Source: an uncultured Chitinophagaceae bacterium
Lineage (GTDB): Bacteria; Bacteroidota; Bacteroidia; Chitinophagales; Chitinophagaceae
DNA length: 64,000 nt
NCBI GenBank assembly: GCA_937873715.1
Contig: CALMYJ010000005.1
Location: 248,001 to 312,000, forward strand
Direction of reading: 5' to 3'
Shown here: positions 34,418 through 43,761 of the stretch, piece by piece
Layout of the letters: every line of letters begins with the position of its first letter
Numbering within the stretch: the stretch's first letter is position 1
The notes under the pieces: generated by a model
The model's input: the letters and a program-made list of their open reading frames with translations, nothing else
The model's database searches: none
Told to the model about the DNA's origin: nothing
Made by a program: the position numbers and the translations under genes

Positions 34418-35218
34418 ATGAATAAAAAACTCCTTTCTTTGGTTGGCGCAGGGCCCGGAAATACTGACTTAATTACCCTAAAAGCCGTTAAAACACTCGA
34501 AAAAGCCGCTGTGGTGTTATATGACGCTTTAGCAAATGATGAATTATTAAAATATGTTTCTTCTGGAGCCATTACCAGGTTTGTTGGGAAGCGTTATGGT
34601 TGTCATGCTTTATCCCAGCAGGAGATAAATACCCTGATTGTGGAGTATGCCAATAGATATGGGCATGTGGTTCGGTTAAAAGGTGGCGATCCGTTTGTAT
34701 TTGGCCGGGCGCAGGAAGAAATAGATGCCGCAAGGGCTGCAGGTATCGAAGTGGAAATTGTGCCGGGCATCAGCAGTGCCATTGCAGTGCCGGCATTGCA
34801 AATGATACCGCTTACCTGCAGGGGTATTACCGAAAGTTTTTGGGTATGCACGGGTACTACCCGTAGCGGGGATATCTCCAATGATATATTGCTGGCAGCA
34901 CAGTCTACTGCTACAGTAGTAATACTGATGGCTATGAGCAGGCTGGAAGCTATTATGGATATTTTTACGGCTTTTGGTAAAAAGGATACTCCGGTGGCTG
35001 TTATTGAAAACGGCAGTACGGATAAAGAAAGAATTGTGATGGGTACTGTACAAGATATTTATTTTAAAACACAGTATGCCGGGATGGGTAACCCTTCAGT
35101 AATTGTAGTGGGTGAAGTAGTGAAGTTGCACCCCTCACTTAATGCTGAAAAAATTGCCGGGTTTACCGTACATCAATTTCAACATGCTGTAATTGAGAGC
35201 CGTACTAAATTGCTATAA
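34418..35218 (+). CDS. cobA: Uroporphyrinogen-III C-methyltransferase
   Basis: 266 aa. The SUMT signatures are clear: LVGAGPGNTDLITLKA at the N-terminus, VVRLKGGDPFVFGRAQEE in the middle, VPGISSAIAVPA, and PVAVIENGS near the end. It methylates uroporphyrinogen III twice with S-adenosylmethionine to give precorrin-2, the precursor of siroheme. No CysG-type dehydrogenase/ferrochelatase part is attached. Siroheme is the cofactor of NirB, which is encoded divergently 195 bases away, so co-regulation makes sense. A Crp/Fnr regulator gene follows after 15 bases. Confidence 0.94.
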   Translation: MNKKLLSLVGAGPGNTDLITLKAVKTLEKAAVVLYDALANDELLKYVSSGAITRFVGKRYGCHALSQQEINTLIVEYANRYGHVVRLKGGDPFVFGRAQEEIDAARAAGIEVEIVPGISSAIAVPALQMIPLTCRGITESFWVCTGTTRSGDISNDILLAAQSTATVVILMAMSRLEAIMDIFTAFGKKDTPVAVIENGSTDKERIVMGTVQDIYFKTQYAGMGNPSVIVVGEVVKLHPSLNAEKIAGFTVHQFQHAVIESRTKLL

Positions 35219-35233
35219 CAAATTATTAAGTAC

Positions 35234-35926
35234 ATGAAGAAATCGAAAGTGGCCTGCGACCTTCAGAGTTGTGACTTTTGCAAACATTGTAACAAAGAAT
35301 GGCTGCCGGCAGTGGAAACAAAAAGGCAAACATTGTTTTATAGAAGAGGGGAAGTGCTTTTTAACGAAGGTGAACCCGTGAATGGTATTTACTTTGTGAA
35401 TGCCGGTGCCGTAAAAGTGCATAAAAAATGGACTGATGAAAAGGAGTTGATTGTGCGGTTTGCCAACAAGGGTGCTATTGTAGGTCACCGTGGCCTGGGT
35501 ACAGAACTGGTATTCCCGGTATCCGGCACAGCCGTAGAAGATTCAACTGTATGTTTTATCCCGATTGATTTTTTTAATGCTTCGCTGAAAGTGAACCATG
35601 ATTACCTGTACCGCCTGATGCTATTTTTTGCCGATGAACTTAAACTATCGGAAAAGCGTATGCGTAATATGGCCCACATGAGTGTAAAGGGCAGGCTGGC
35701 GCTGGCACTGGTAAACCTGCAGGAAATTTTTGGCGTGAATGGAGATGGTGCTATTCATTTAACAATTACCAAGCAGGACCTGGCCTCGTATACCGGGGCC
35801 ACTTACGAAACTGTATTCCGGGTGCTAAACGAGATGTCTGATGAAGCGTTGATAAGCCTTTCAGGTAAAAGTATTACCGTACTGGATGAGGTTAAGCTAA
35901 GGGCAATTTCGCAGCCGCCGGATTAA
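35234..35926 (+). CDS. Crp/Fnr-family regulator with N-terminal cysteine cluster
   Basis: 230 aa. It has a cyclic-nucleotide-binding-like barrel (residues 40-140; RRGEVLFNEGEPVNGIYFVNAGAVKVH) and a C-terminal HTH (TKQDLASYTGATYETVFRVLNEM). The N-terminal arm has four cysteines, C8-x4-C13-x2-C16-x2-C19, a plausible iron-sulfur site as in FNR, although spacing differs from E. coli FNR. In the barrel, phosphate-binding residues for cAMP are not evident. It lies 15 bases after cobA and faces the nitrate operon. A role as oxygen- or nitrogen-oxide-sensing switch for the neighbouring genes is an inference. Confidence 0.88.
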   Translation: MKKSKVACDLQSCDFCKHCNKEWLPAVETKRQTLFYRRGEVLFNEGEPVNGIYFVNAGAVKVHKKWTDEKELIVRFANKGAIVGHRGLGTELVFPVSGTAVEDSTVCFIPIDFFNASLKVNHDYLYRLMLFFADELKLSEKRMRNMAHMSVKGRLALALVNLQEIFGVNGDGAIHLTITKQDLASYTGATYETVFRVLNEMSDEALISLSGKSITVLDEVKLRAISQPPD

Positions 35927-36069
35927 AAGCAGTTTCAGTAAAGTGCAGTGAAAGGAAAATAGTAATTGTGGTACAAATCTTTATTACTTTTTTGTTGCAT
36001 CAGCCGGATGTGTTTCACCGTGCTGCTCTTTTGAATGTTTTCAACAATATACTGTTGGATTCGGTTGTA

Positions 36070-36996
36070 TTAGCTCATTTGTTCCAACGCTTTTGTAATA
36101 GCAGCATATATTTCCGCTTCGCTTAGTTCCTGTGGTATAAATTTTTCACCTATCACTTTTTCGTACAATTCAATGTAGCGCTTGCTAATGGTGTTAATCC
36201 ATTCGTCTGTCATTTCGGGTACCTGCTGGCCTTCCTTACCCATAAAGTTGTTAGCAATAAGCCATTCCCTTACAAATTCTTTGCTCAGTTGTTTTTGCTT
36301 TTCAGCTTTTGCCTGTCTTTCTTCAAAGCCATCGGCATAAAAATACCGGGAGGAGTCAGGTGTGTGTATTTCATCCATTAACACTATTTCGTCGCCAATT
36401 TTACCAAATTCGTATTTGGTATCTACCAATATTAATCCCTGATTTGCCGCCAATTGCCGGCCTCTTTCAAAAAGGGCACGGGTGTATTGTTCCAGCATAG
36501 CATAATCTTCGGCGCTCACAATATTGCGGTTGATAATTTCTTCTTTGCTGATATCTTCATCATGCCCTACTGCAGCTTTGGTAGTTGGGGTAATGATGGG
36601 GGTGGGGAAGTAATCATTTTCTTTCAATCCTTCGGGCAGGGTTACACCACAAAGTGTTCGGCTGCCACTGTTGTAGGTACGCCAGGCATGACCGGTAAGG
36701 TTGCCACGGATAACCATTTCCACTTTTAATGGTTCACATTTTTTACCAATGGCACTGTTGGGCGTTGGTGTATCCATCAGCCAGTTAGGGCATATATCTG
36801 CTGTGGCTTTTAGCATATATGCAGCAATTTGGTTTAATACTTGTCCTTTGAAGGGTATGGGCCTTGGGAGTATAACATCAAAGGCAGATATACGGTTGCT
36901 TGCCACCATTACCAGCCATTTGTTGGCGATGCTGTACACATCCCTCACTTTGCCTTTATAATAATTAGTTTGCCCGGGAAACTGGTATATGCTCAT
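36070..36996 (-). CDS. purC: Phosphoribosylaminoimidazole-succinocarboxamide synthase
   Basis: 308 aa. It starts with [19 protein letters not shown], with the ATP-binding GKVRDVY typical of Pur[27 protein letters not shown] and [11 protein letters not shown] are the other family motifs. It joins aspartate to CAIR to make SAICAR, step 8 of purine synthesis, in the cytoplasm. The Bacteroidota form is about 310 residues, longer than the E. coli form of about 237. It stands alone, facing the Crp/Fnr gene tail-to-tail across 143 bases with no clear hairpin, and its start region diverges from the TonB receptor gene. Confidence 0.96.
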   Translation of the reverse strand: MSIYQFPGQTNYYKGKVRDVYSIANKWLVMVASNRISAFDVILPRPIPFKGQVLNQIAAYMLKATADICPNWLMDTPTPNSAIGKKCEPLKVEMVIRGNLTGHAWRTYNSGSRTLCGVTLPEGLKENDYFPTPIITPTTKAAVGHDEDISKEEIINRNIVSAEDYAMLEQYTRALFERGRQLAANQGLILVDTKYEFGKIGDEIVLMDEIHTPDSSRYFYADGFEERQAKAEKQKQLSKEFVREWLIANNFMGKEGQQVPEMTDEWINTISKRYIELYEKVIGEKFIPQELSEAEIYAAITKALEQMS

Positions 36997-37122
36997 GCAG
37001 CGAAATTAATTGTGTAAGCGATAATTTTTTGATTAAGATTTCAACAGCCGGTTACAAATAAATTTTGCATCAACCAAACATTTATTATTATTGTTCTGTA
37101 TTCATTCACAAAATTTTGCCAT

Positions 37123-39861
37123 ATGAGAAAACTAAGAAGCTCATTATTGACCCTGCTGCTTGTCAATATTGCAGCAATTGCCTCTCAAGCACAAACAACC
37201 ATTTCAGGAAAAGTAATTAATAGCACATCCAGCGAAGCGGTGCCGGCGGTGTCGGTAACGGTTAAGGGTTCGGGTGAGGGTACTTTTACGGATGACCGTG
37301 GTGTGTTTAAAATTACTGTAGCCAGGATGCCCGTTGTTTTATTAATATCTTCCGTTGGGTACGAAATGCAGGAAGTAAATGTAAGCAATGCGGCAGAGCA
37401 GGTAAATGTAAGCTTTAAGCCCAGTAATAAACTGGGGCAGGAAGTGGTAATATCGGCCACCCGTACATCGCAGCGTATCATGGAGTCGCCGGTATCTATT
37501 GAACGTATCAGCACGGCAACCATACGCAATGCCCCGGCTGTTACCTACTACGATATACTGGGTAATTTAAAGGGAGTGGATATGGTTACTTCTTCTCTCA
37601 CTTTTAAAACACCCACTACCCGTGGCTTTTCGGGAAGTGGTAACCTGAGGGTTAACCAACTGGTGGATGGTATGGATAACCAGGCACCGGGGCTTAACTT
37701 TTCCGTGGGCAGTGTGGTGGGCCTTACCGAACTGGATGTAGATAATGTGGAGCTGCTGCCTGGTGCCTCATCAGCTTTGTATGGCCCGGGTGGTATGAAC
37801 GGAACCATACTAATCAGCAGTAAAAACCCATTTAAATACCAGGGCTTTTCATTCCAGATTAAAGAAGGGGTAATGAATGTGGATAATCGCTTTCGCAGCG
37901 CTTCCAATTATATAAATGGTGCTGTACGTTTTGCCCACAAAGTGTCGGATAAGTTTGCCTTTAAAGTGGGCGGCGAATACATCAAAGCAAAAGACTGGTT
38001 TGGCTACGATTACCGCAATTATGCCCGTACCGGTACGGATGGTTTTGTAAAAGATGGCGACCGGGCTACCGACCCTGCTTACGATGGGGTGAATGTGTAT
38101 GGCGATGAAACACAACTTGATTTACGCCAATTGGTTTTTCCATCGGCTGCAGAATCGGCACCATTCCTGAAAAATTTTCTTGATACACTAAATGGCGGCA
38201 GGCCAATTAATGTAACCCGTACCGGCTATGCCGAAAGCGAAGTAATTAATCCCAATACCATTAGTTTTAAATTATCGGGAGCATTGCACTATAAAATTTC
38301 TGCTGGCACCGAGGCAATACTGGCCGGGCACTGGGGCTCGGGTAATACAGTGTATACTGGTAGCGACAGGTATAGCTTAAGAGATATAAGGATAGGGCAA
38401 TACAAACTTGAACTGAACAACAAAAACTGGATGGTAAGGGCATACACCACCCAGGAAAATGCCGGCGAAAGCTACAATGCAACAGCTACACTGGGCCGGG
38501 TAATAGGCGCAGTAAATCCTTATGAAACCTGGCTGGGTGTATACGGCCCCACTTATATTGGTGCAAGGCTAAGTGGCGCAACGGATGCCGATGCTCACAC
38601 CGCTGCAAGAGCCGCCGCCGATGGCGATAGAAAAACTGCTAATGATGCCGCCTTTAAGAGAGCGTTTGACTCGGTAAGGATGGTGCCCATCAGCCAGGGT
38701 GGTGGTTTATTTGTAGACCGCACCAACCTGTATAATGTAGAAGGGCAATATAATCTTAGCCAGTACACCAGTTCTTTTGCCGATATACTGGTAGGTGGAA
38801 ATTTTAAGCGTTATGTATTGAATAGCGAAAGAACATTATTTGCCGAGCCAGATGGCAAAACCGGCATCAATGAAGTGGGCGCTTATGTACAGGCTACCAA
38901 ACGTTTTTTTGATGATGTACTAAAGCTAACCGTTAGTGGCCGCTATGATAAAAACCAGAATTTTAAAGGACGGTTTACGCCAAGGGTTACGGCTATGGTT
39001 AAAGTAGCCGAAAACAATAATATCAGGCTGAGTTATCAAACCGCTTATCGCTTTCCGAGCACACAGCAGCAATGGATAGATTTAATTGTGGGTGGCGGCG
39101 TAAGGCTGGTAGGTGGTGTAAAATACTTTGATGAAAATTATGGTTTCAGCACCAAGCCTACATTTTATTTGGATAATGTGAGCGCTTATCAAAAGCAGGA
39201 GTTTAAGCCAGAGTCGGTAAACTCTTACGAGATAGGGTATAAGGGCTTGCTGGCCGATGATAAGTTACTGGTGGATGTGTACAGCTATTATGGCATTTAC
39301 CAGAACTTTATTACACGCCGCCTGATTATACAACCCACCAGCGGTGGTCAGCAGGAATTAGCGGCAGATTTGCAGGCAGGCAAGCCGGCAACTTCGCTGG
39401 GCGAAATTTTTTCGATACCGGTAAATACCACATCAAAAGTAAAAACGCTGGGCTGGGGGATAGGGTTAGATTACCGCCTGCCTAAAAATTTCCAGGTGAG
39501 TACCAATGCTTCGTCAGACGATTTAAGGGATGTACCCCCGGGTTTTAAAACATATTTCAGCACACCAAAATACAGGATGAATGCTTCGGTGGGCAATACA
39601 GGATTTGCCTACAAAAATCGTATGGGCTTCAACGTTACCTGGCGCTGGCAGGATGGCTTTGAGTATGAAAGCGATTTTTCCAATGGCTATATAAACCCCA
39701 TACACACGGTTGACGCACAAATCAGTTACAGGATTCCTTCGGCCAAAACAATCATTAAAATTGGTGCTACCAATTTGCTGAACGAATACTATACCAACGG
39801 GCTTGGCAACTCTGTAGTAGGTGGCTTGTATTATGTAAGCCTGGGCTACAATGTATTTTAA
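37123..39861 (+). CDS. TonB-dependent outer-membrane receptor
   Basis: 912 aa. A signal peptide spans residues 1-22 (ending ASQA). A CarboxypepD_reg-like domain follows (TTISGKVINSTSSEAVPAVSV, GTFTDDRGVFKI), then a plug domain (EVVISATRTSQRIMESPVSIERIS, LVDGMDNQAPG, LLPGASSALYGPGGMNG) and a beta barrel ending in an aromatic strand (GLYYVSLGYNVF). It imports a large or scarce nutrient using the proton motive force. No SusD partner is present; instead a fasciclin lipoprotein follows at 30 bases, so a siderophore, metal or small-molecule substrate is as likely as a sugar. Barrel size is normal for the family. Confidence 0.93.
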   Translation: MRKLRSSLLTLLLVNIAAIASQAQTTISGKVINSTSSEAVPAVSVTVKGSGEGTFTDDRGVFKITVARMPVVLLISSVGYEMQEVNVSNAAEQVNVSFKPSNKLGQEVVISATRTSQRIMESPVSIERISTATIRNAPAVTYYDILGNLKGVDMVTSSLTFKTPTTRGFSGSGNLRVNQLVDGMDNQAPGLNFSVGSVVGLTELDVDNVELLPGASSALYGPGGMNGTILISSKNPFKYQGFSFQIKEGVMNVDNRFRSASNYINGAVRFAHKVSDKFAFKVGGEYIKAKDWFGYDYRNYARTGTDGFVKDGDRATDPAYDGVNVYGDETQLDLRQLVFPSAAESAPFLKNFLDTLNGGRPINVTRTGYAESEVINPNTISFKLSGALHYKISAGTEAILAGHWGSGNTVYTGSDRYSLRDIRIGQYKLELNNKNWMVRAYTTQENAGESYNATATLGRVIGAVNPYETWLGVYGPTYIGARLSGATDADAHTAARAAADGDRKTANDAAFKRAFDSVRMVPISQGGGLFVDRTNLYNVEGQYNLSQYTSSFADILVGGNFKRYVLNSERTLFAEPDGKTGINEVGAYVQATKRFFDDVLKLTVSGRYDKNQNFKGRFTPRVTAMVKVAENNNIRLSYQTAYRFPSTQQQWIDLIVGGGVRLVGGVKYFDENYGFSTKPTFYLDNVSAYQKQEFKPESVNSYEIGYKGLLADDKLLVDVYSYYGIYQNFITRRLIIQPTSGGQQELAADLQAGKPATSLGEIFSIPVNTTSKVKTLGWGIGLDYRLPKNFQVSTNASSDDLRDVPPGFKTYFSTPKYRMNASVGNTGFAYKNRMGFNVTWRWQDGFEYESDFSNGYINPIHTVDAQISYRIPSAKTIIKIGATNLLNEYYTNGLGNSVVGGLYYVSLGYNVF

Positions 39862-39890
39862 AACAATTACCTGGTTAAAAACTTAATAAG

Positions 39891-41150
39891 ATGAAAACAT
39901 TACGTAACATAAAACAAACCGTAACGATACTGGCGATGACGGTATTCCTGCTTACGGCATGTAATAAGCTGGAACTTGCACCGGTACCCCTTGCCGCCGA
40001 AGATAACGGCACCACACCCACGCTGGCCACCCTGCTTGATGCACCGGAGTTTAGCCTTTTAAAAGCGGCAGTATCTAAAGCCGGGTTAACAGCAGTGTTG
40101 ACTAATACGTCTTTACGTTATACGGTATTTGCACCTGATAATGCCGCCATAAGGGCTTCACTGGGTGTGCCCGACGATGCTACTGCTGCGGCTTTTATTG
40201 CCTCAAGGCCTGATGCGGAGATAAATGCATTGGTATCCTATCATGTAATACCGCAAAAAATTGCTTCCACTTCCATTTCGGCAGCCTTTCCCAATTTTGA
40301 ATATCCATCAATTCTTAATCCTGCACCAACTCTGAATGAATTATTGCGGTTAACCACGTTTCCGAGTAAACGCAGCAATGGCGCCTGGGTAAATAATATA
40401 CCCATAACTGCTGTTGATATCAATGCCGTAAACGGTGTGGTGCATAAGGTTGCCAGGCTTGTAGCGCCACCCTCTACCGATTTGTGGGCAAGGATTCAAA
40501 CTGATCCTGAATTAACTTATTTAAAGGCAGCAATCGAAAGGGCTGATACCGGTGTGCCCCCCGGCAGCCGTTTACAAGATGCGCTGAATACTGCTGTAAA
40601 TCCGCTGGCGATAGCCTCTAACCTTACCATATTTGCCCCAACCGATGCAGCAATGAGTGCTTTTGTTACCGGGGCAATAACACAGGCTTTGATAGCACAG
40701 AGTGTGCCACCGGCTACGGCGCAGGCTCAGGCTGTACTACTGGTAACAACTTATGGTACTACACTTATTTCCAATCCTGCTTCAATACCCGTATATGGGG
40801 CACAGTTAGATGCTGTACTCACTCCCACACTTGCCCAGGGAATTGTGATATATCATATCCTTAGTGCTCAATCGGGCAGTTTTGCACCTCCGGGTATAAG
40901 GGTGTTTTCGGTTAACCTGCCCACTGCTGCCACTACAGTTAAAACATTATTGAATGCTGGAGTGCCTGCACACCCGGGAGTAACCGTACAGGCTGCATTT
41001 GTGCCCGGGCAACCAGTGGTGGCAACAGCTACGGTAAAAGGTGCTGCCAATGCTACCGCAGCTAATGTACTTGTTGGGTTAGCCACCAGCGATCAGCATC
41101 ATGTAAATGGTGTGATACATAAAATCGACCAGGTGCTGCTGCCACAATAA
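39891..41150 (+). CDS. Fasciclin-domain surface lipoprotein
   Basis: 419 aa with a lipoprotein signal (MTVFLLTAC, Cys near residue 24). Two FAS1 domains follow. The first (about 45-200) has [42 protein letters not shown] and VNGVVHKV. The second (about 205-419) has LTYLKAAIERA, LTIFAPTDAAM, GIVIYHILS and HVNGVIHKIDQVLLP. FAS1 domains mediate adhesion. In Bacteroidota such lipoproteins often accompany TonB receptors and may help capture the substrate. It is co-transcribed with the receptor gene (29-base gap) and followed by a strong hairpin. Confidence 0.92.
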   Translation: MKTLRNIKQTVTILAMTVFLLTACNKLELAPVPLAAEDNGTTPTLATLLDAPEFSLLKAAVSKAGLTAVLTNTSLRYTVFAPDNAAIRASLGVPDDATAAAFIASRPDAEINALVSYHVIPQKIASTSISAAFPNFEYPSILNPAPTLNELLRLTTFPSKRSNGAWVNNIPITAVDINAVNGVVHKVARLVAPPSTDLWARIQTDPELTYLKAAIERADTGVPPGSRLQDALNTAVNPLAIASNLTIFAPTDAAMSAFVTGAITQALIAQSVPPATAQAQAVLLVTTYGTTLISNPASIPVYGAQLDAVLTPTLAQGIVIYHILSAQSGSFAPPGIRVFSVNLPTAATTVKTLLNAGVPAHPGVTVQAAFVPGQPVVATATVKGAANATAANVLVGLATSDQHHVNGVIHKIDQVLLPQ

Positions 41151-41176
41151 TTTTTTATAAATATACCCTGCTGTAT

Positions 41177-41204
41177 AACGGCCCGGCATACATGCCGGGC
41201 CGTT
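41177..41204 (+). terminator. 13-bp GC-rich hairpin after the fasciclin gene
   Basis: AACGGCCCGGCAT and ATGCCGGGCCGTT pair almost without a loop. The hairpin is very stable but lacks a T run, so it may act as terminator or 3' protector. Confidence 0.65.
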
Positions 41205-41287
41205 ACTTATAAAATACCACTATGCCGTTTCAGCAATTTTTTTTAAGTTAGTAACAGTTCTTTTCTTCACTTTTAAAATATTGCTGT

Positions 41288-41731
41288 ATGAACCTCATTC
41301 ACCGCTTAGAAATCTGGGGCAACCGCCATCACCCCAAATGGCTCGATATCATTCGCATAGCACTTGGTGTATTCCTCTGCTACAAAGGCTACGATTTTCT
41401 CCGCAACATGAGTGTGCTGATGAGCATGATGGAACGTACTCCTTTTAGTGCTTTCGCCTTTATTTTTGTGGGACACTTTGTGGCTTTTGCTCACCTCGTT
41501 GGCGGCTTCTTAATTGCCATCGGGTTGTTTACCCGGTTTGCCTGCATTATTCAAATACCCATCCTGCTTGGTGCTGTTTTTTTTGTAAATACTTCGCAGG
41601 ATATGCTACGTCCTTATTCCGAACTTTTTCTTTCCATAATAGTGCTGTTGCTGCTGGTGTATTTTTTAATTGCAGGCAATGGGCCTTTATCTTTAAAAAT
41701 ACCTGCCGAGGAGCCCAAAAAGGGGCATTGA
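41288..41731 (+). CDS. DoxX-like membrane protein
   Basis: 147 aa with four hydrophobic helices. The opening (HHPKWLDIIRIALGVFLCYKGYDFL) and second-helix region HLVGGFLIAIGLFTRFACIIQIPILLGAVFFV follow the DoxX pattern, with G-x3-G-L-x-T-R as the most conserved stretch. The exact role is unknown; relatives serve as quinol-oxidase or sulfur-oxidation subunits or respond to redox stress. It is a single gene, converging on the GH5 gene with a terminator between them. Confidence 0.8.
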   Translation: MNLIHRLEIWGNRHHPKWLDIIRIALGVFLCYKGYDFLRNMSVLMSMMERTPFSAFAFIFVGHFVAFAHLVGGFLIAIGLFTRFACIIQIPILLGAVFFVNTSQDMLRPYSELFLSIIVLLLLVYFLIAGNGPLSLKIPAEEPKKGH

Positions 41732-41745
41732 GTATTTAGAACAAT

Positions 41746-41792
41746 CCCGGTATTGTAACTGCATGGTACAGGTTGACTAACCGGGCTTTTTT
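41746..41792 (+). terminator. Terminator between DoxX and GH5 genes
   Basis: CCCGGT (41746) and ACCGGG (41780) form a long-loop stem followed by six T at 41787-41792. Confidence 0.55.
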
Positions 41793-42750
41793 ATTGTTGT
41801 TTATTGCGTAAATACTGTCTTGTTTTAATACCAGAAGTTTTAAGGTCTTCCTCCTTCCATCCCCCGGTGGCTGAAGCCGAGGTTTTCAGTACCGAGCAGG
41901 TTTCATCTTTATCCGATACCGACCAGGTAATCCAGCTTAGTTTACGCAACTGCATCCATTCAATCCATTTTGCCCATTCTGCTTCATCCAGCGGCCCATC
42001 GCCTGTAGCTTCCATCCCAGCCGATTCGGAAATAAAAACCGGTATGCCTTTGGCAATGGCTTCGTCCGTTCTGTCTCTCAGCCATTGCTTATGTGTGGCG
42101 GCATAAAAATGAACCGTGTACATAAGATTATCAAACCCGATGATGGGGTCTTCTGCAGGCAGGTGAATATCCTGGTCCCAGTGTGGCGAACCTACAAGGA
42201 TGATATTTTCTTTGTCGTACGTTCTTATGGTCTTGATAATTTCAATAGAATAGGCTTTTACTTTGGGCCAGGTTTCATCATCAGGCTCATTAAAAATTTC
42301 ATAAATGATATTGGGGTATTGGTGATAGTCTTTTGCCATTTGTGCAAAAAATGCTTTGGCTTCCTTTAGGTTGATATTATGGCTGTGCCAGTCGATAATT
42401 ACATAAACCCCTTCTTTTATAGCAGCCTCTACCACCGTTCTAATCAGTTGTACCGATTTTGCTGAATCCTGCAGGTAGCCATTGTTGGGCTCAATGCCCA
42501 TTGCAGCCCTTATTACATTGCAGTTCCAGTCTTTATGCAACCAGGCTACTGCACCTGCCGTGTAAAAGCGTGGATGAAAGCAACTCCACCCAAAGCTCAT
42601 CCCATTCAGGATTACGGGCTTATTGTACTGGTTGGTAAGTTGAGTGCCTTTTACTTTCAGTTTGCCATGTTGTACTACAGGCTGGGCCGTTAGTATTAAA
42701 AAAGTAATTGTTGAAAATAAAAAAAGCAGTGTGCATTTTTTTCTTGGCAT
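41791..42750 (-). CDS. Secreted glycoside hydrolase family 5 (endoglucanase-like)
   Basis: 319 aa from the ATG at 42750, which begins a good signal peptide (KKCTLLFLFSTITFLILTAQP). An ATG ten codons earlier is possible. GH5 hallmarks are LNGMSFGWSCFHPRFY, VIDWHSHN, the acid/base glutamate in YEIFNEPDD and the nucleophile glutamate in VFISESAG. It cleaves beta-1,4-linked glucans or mannans in the periplasm or outside the cell. There is no carbohydrate-binding module and no T9SS C-terminal domain. It stands alone on the leftward strand. Confidence 0.92.
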   Translation of the reverse strand: MPRKKCTLLFLFSTITFLILTAQPVVQHGKLKVKGTQLTNQYNKPVILNGMSFGWSCFHPRFYTAGAVAWLHKDWNCNVIRAAMGIEPNNGYLQDSAKSVQLIRTVVEAAIKEGVYVIIDWHSHNINLKEAKAFFAQMAKDYHQYPNIIYEIFNEPDDETWPKVKAYSIEIIKTIRTYDKENIILVGSPHWDQDIHLPAEDPIIGFDNLMYTVHFYAATHKQWLRDRTDEAIAKGIPVFISESAGMEATGDGPLDEAEWAKWIEWMQLRKLSWITWSVSDKDETCSVLKTSASATGGWKEEDLKTSGIKTRQYLRNKQQ

Positions 42751-42960
42751 AATGCAATGTTTAAGTCTGTAATTTAACACAGTTGTGCACTGCCGGTTTG
42801 TTATTTTTTAGCAGAATCAAATACTATTTCAACGCTTTAAAATGTTGAAGATGGATTGTTGTTCACAATCAACCGGTACGGTATACAACAGGATTTTTTT
42901 TCAAACCCTTTATCCATGCTCAAGGGCAAGGAGGATAATATTTACCGCAAATGCGGTTTG

Positions 42961-43716
42961 TTAGTGCTGTTTTTTTTGCTGGTATATTGCAGGCCTGTAC
43001 AGGCCCAGTTGTTTCAGCAAATAGCCAATGCTTACACCCAGTACGCCAAGCCCATACTGTACACTACGGCTAAAATTTATAGAGGAGGCTTCTTTAAAAT
43101 ACTTTGTTGGACAGGTTACTTCTGCTATTTCAAAACCGGCATCAAATACCTGAGCAATCATCTGGTTGTCGAAAACAAAATCATCACTATTGGCTTCGTA
43201 GTTTACGGTAAGCAGTACTTCCCGGCTAAAAGCACGGTATCCGCTGTGGTATTCACTCAGCTTTTTCCACATAAGCAGGTTTTGAATAAAAGTAAGCAGC
43301 CTGTTAGCAATATATTTATACAGGGGCATGCCGCCCTTTAAAGCGCCGCTGCCCAGTATGCGGCTGCCTATAACAACGGGGTAAAGGCCGTTGGCAATCA
43401 GGCTGGTCATAGCATGTATCAGTAATGGTGTATACTGGTAATCGGGGTGCAACATAATCACCACATCGCCACCAAGCTCCAGCGCTTTGTTGTAACAGCT
43501 TTTTTGATTGCCGCCATAGCCCCTGTTTTTATCATGTACAATAATGTGTTGTATACCCAGCCCGGCTGCAACTTCTGCCGTATTGTCTTTACTGGCATCG
43601 CTTACCAGTATCACATCGTCTACAATATCAAAAGGAATTTCATTAAAAGTTTGCTGTAATGTTTTTGCTGCATTATAGGCAGGCATTACTACAATTATTT
43701 TCTTACCGTTGAACAT
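42961..43716 (-). CDS. Family 2 glycosyltransferase, DPM/polyprenyl-sugar type
   Basis: 251 aa. The GT-A motif series is VVMPAYNAAKTLQQTFNEIP, VILVSDASKDNTAEVA, VIMLHPDYQYTP (DxD position) and the SEYHSGYRAFSREVL acceptor loop. The pattern matches the dolichol-phosphate mannosyltransferase-like branch, which often loads sugars onto undecaprenyl phosphate, although the C-terminal helices are short here (YGLGVLGVSIGYLL). The acceptor is unknown. It is followed leftward, across 210 bases without a clear gene, by the GH5 gene. A rightward frame overlapping its end at 42856-43341 is a shadow. Confidence 0.9.
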   Translation of the reverse strand: MFNGKKIIVVMPAYNAAKTLQQTFNEIPFDIVDDVILVSDASKDNTAEVAAGLGIQHIIVHDKNRGYGGNQKSCYNKALELGGDVVIMLHPDYQYTPLLIHAMTSLIANGLYPVVIGSRILGSGALKGGMPLYKYIANRLLTFIQNLLMWKKLSEYHSGYRAFSREVLLTVNYEANSDDFVFDNQMIAQVFDAGFEIAEVTCPTKYFKEASSINFSRSVQYGLGVLGVSIGYLLKQLGLYRPAIYQQKKQH

Positions 43717-43761
43717 AATCTTTTTTACTTTTTTTAGCGTATAAGCCTTGTAGTTATAAGG

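Noticed and set aside
41177..41204. Near-perfect palindrome as a mobile element end or attachment site
   Set aside because: Its position just after a stop codon and high GC stem fit a transcription end; no matching second copy or integrase was seen.
42856..43341. A rightward 161-codon frame overlapping a glycosyltransferase gene
   Set aside because: More than three quarters is antisense to the conserved GT2 frame; product shows no domain.
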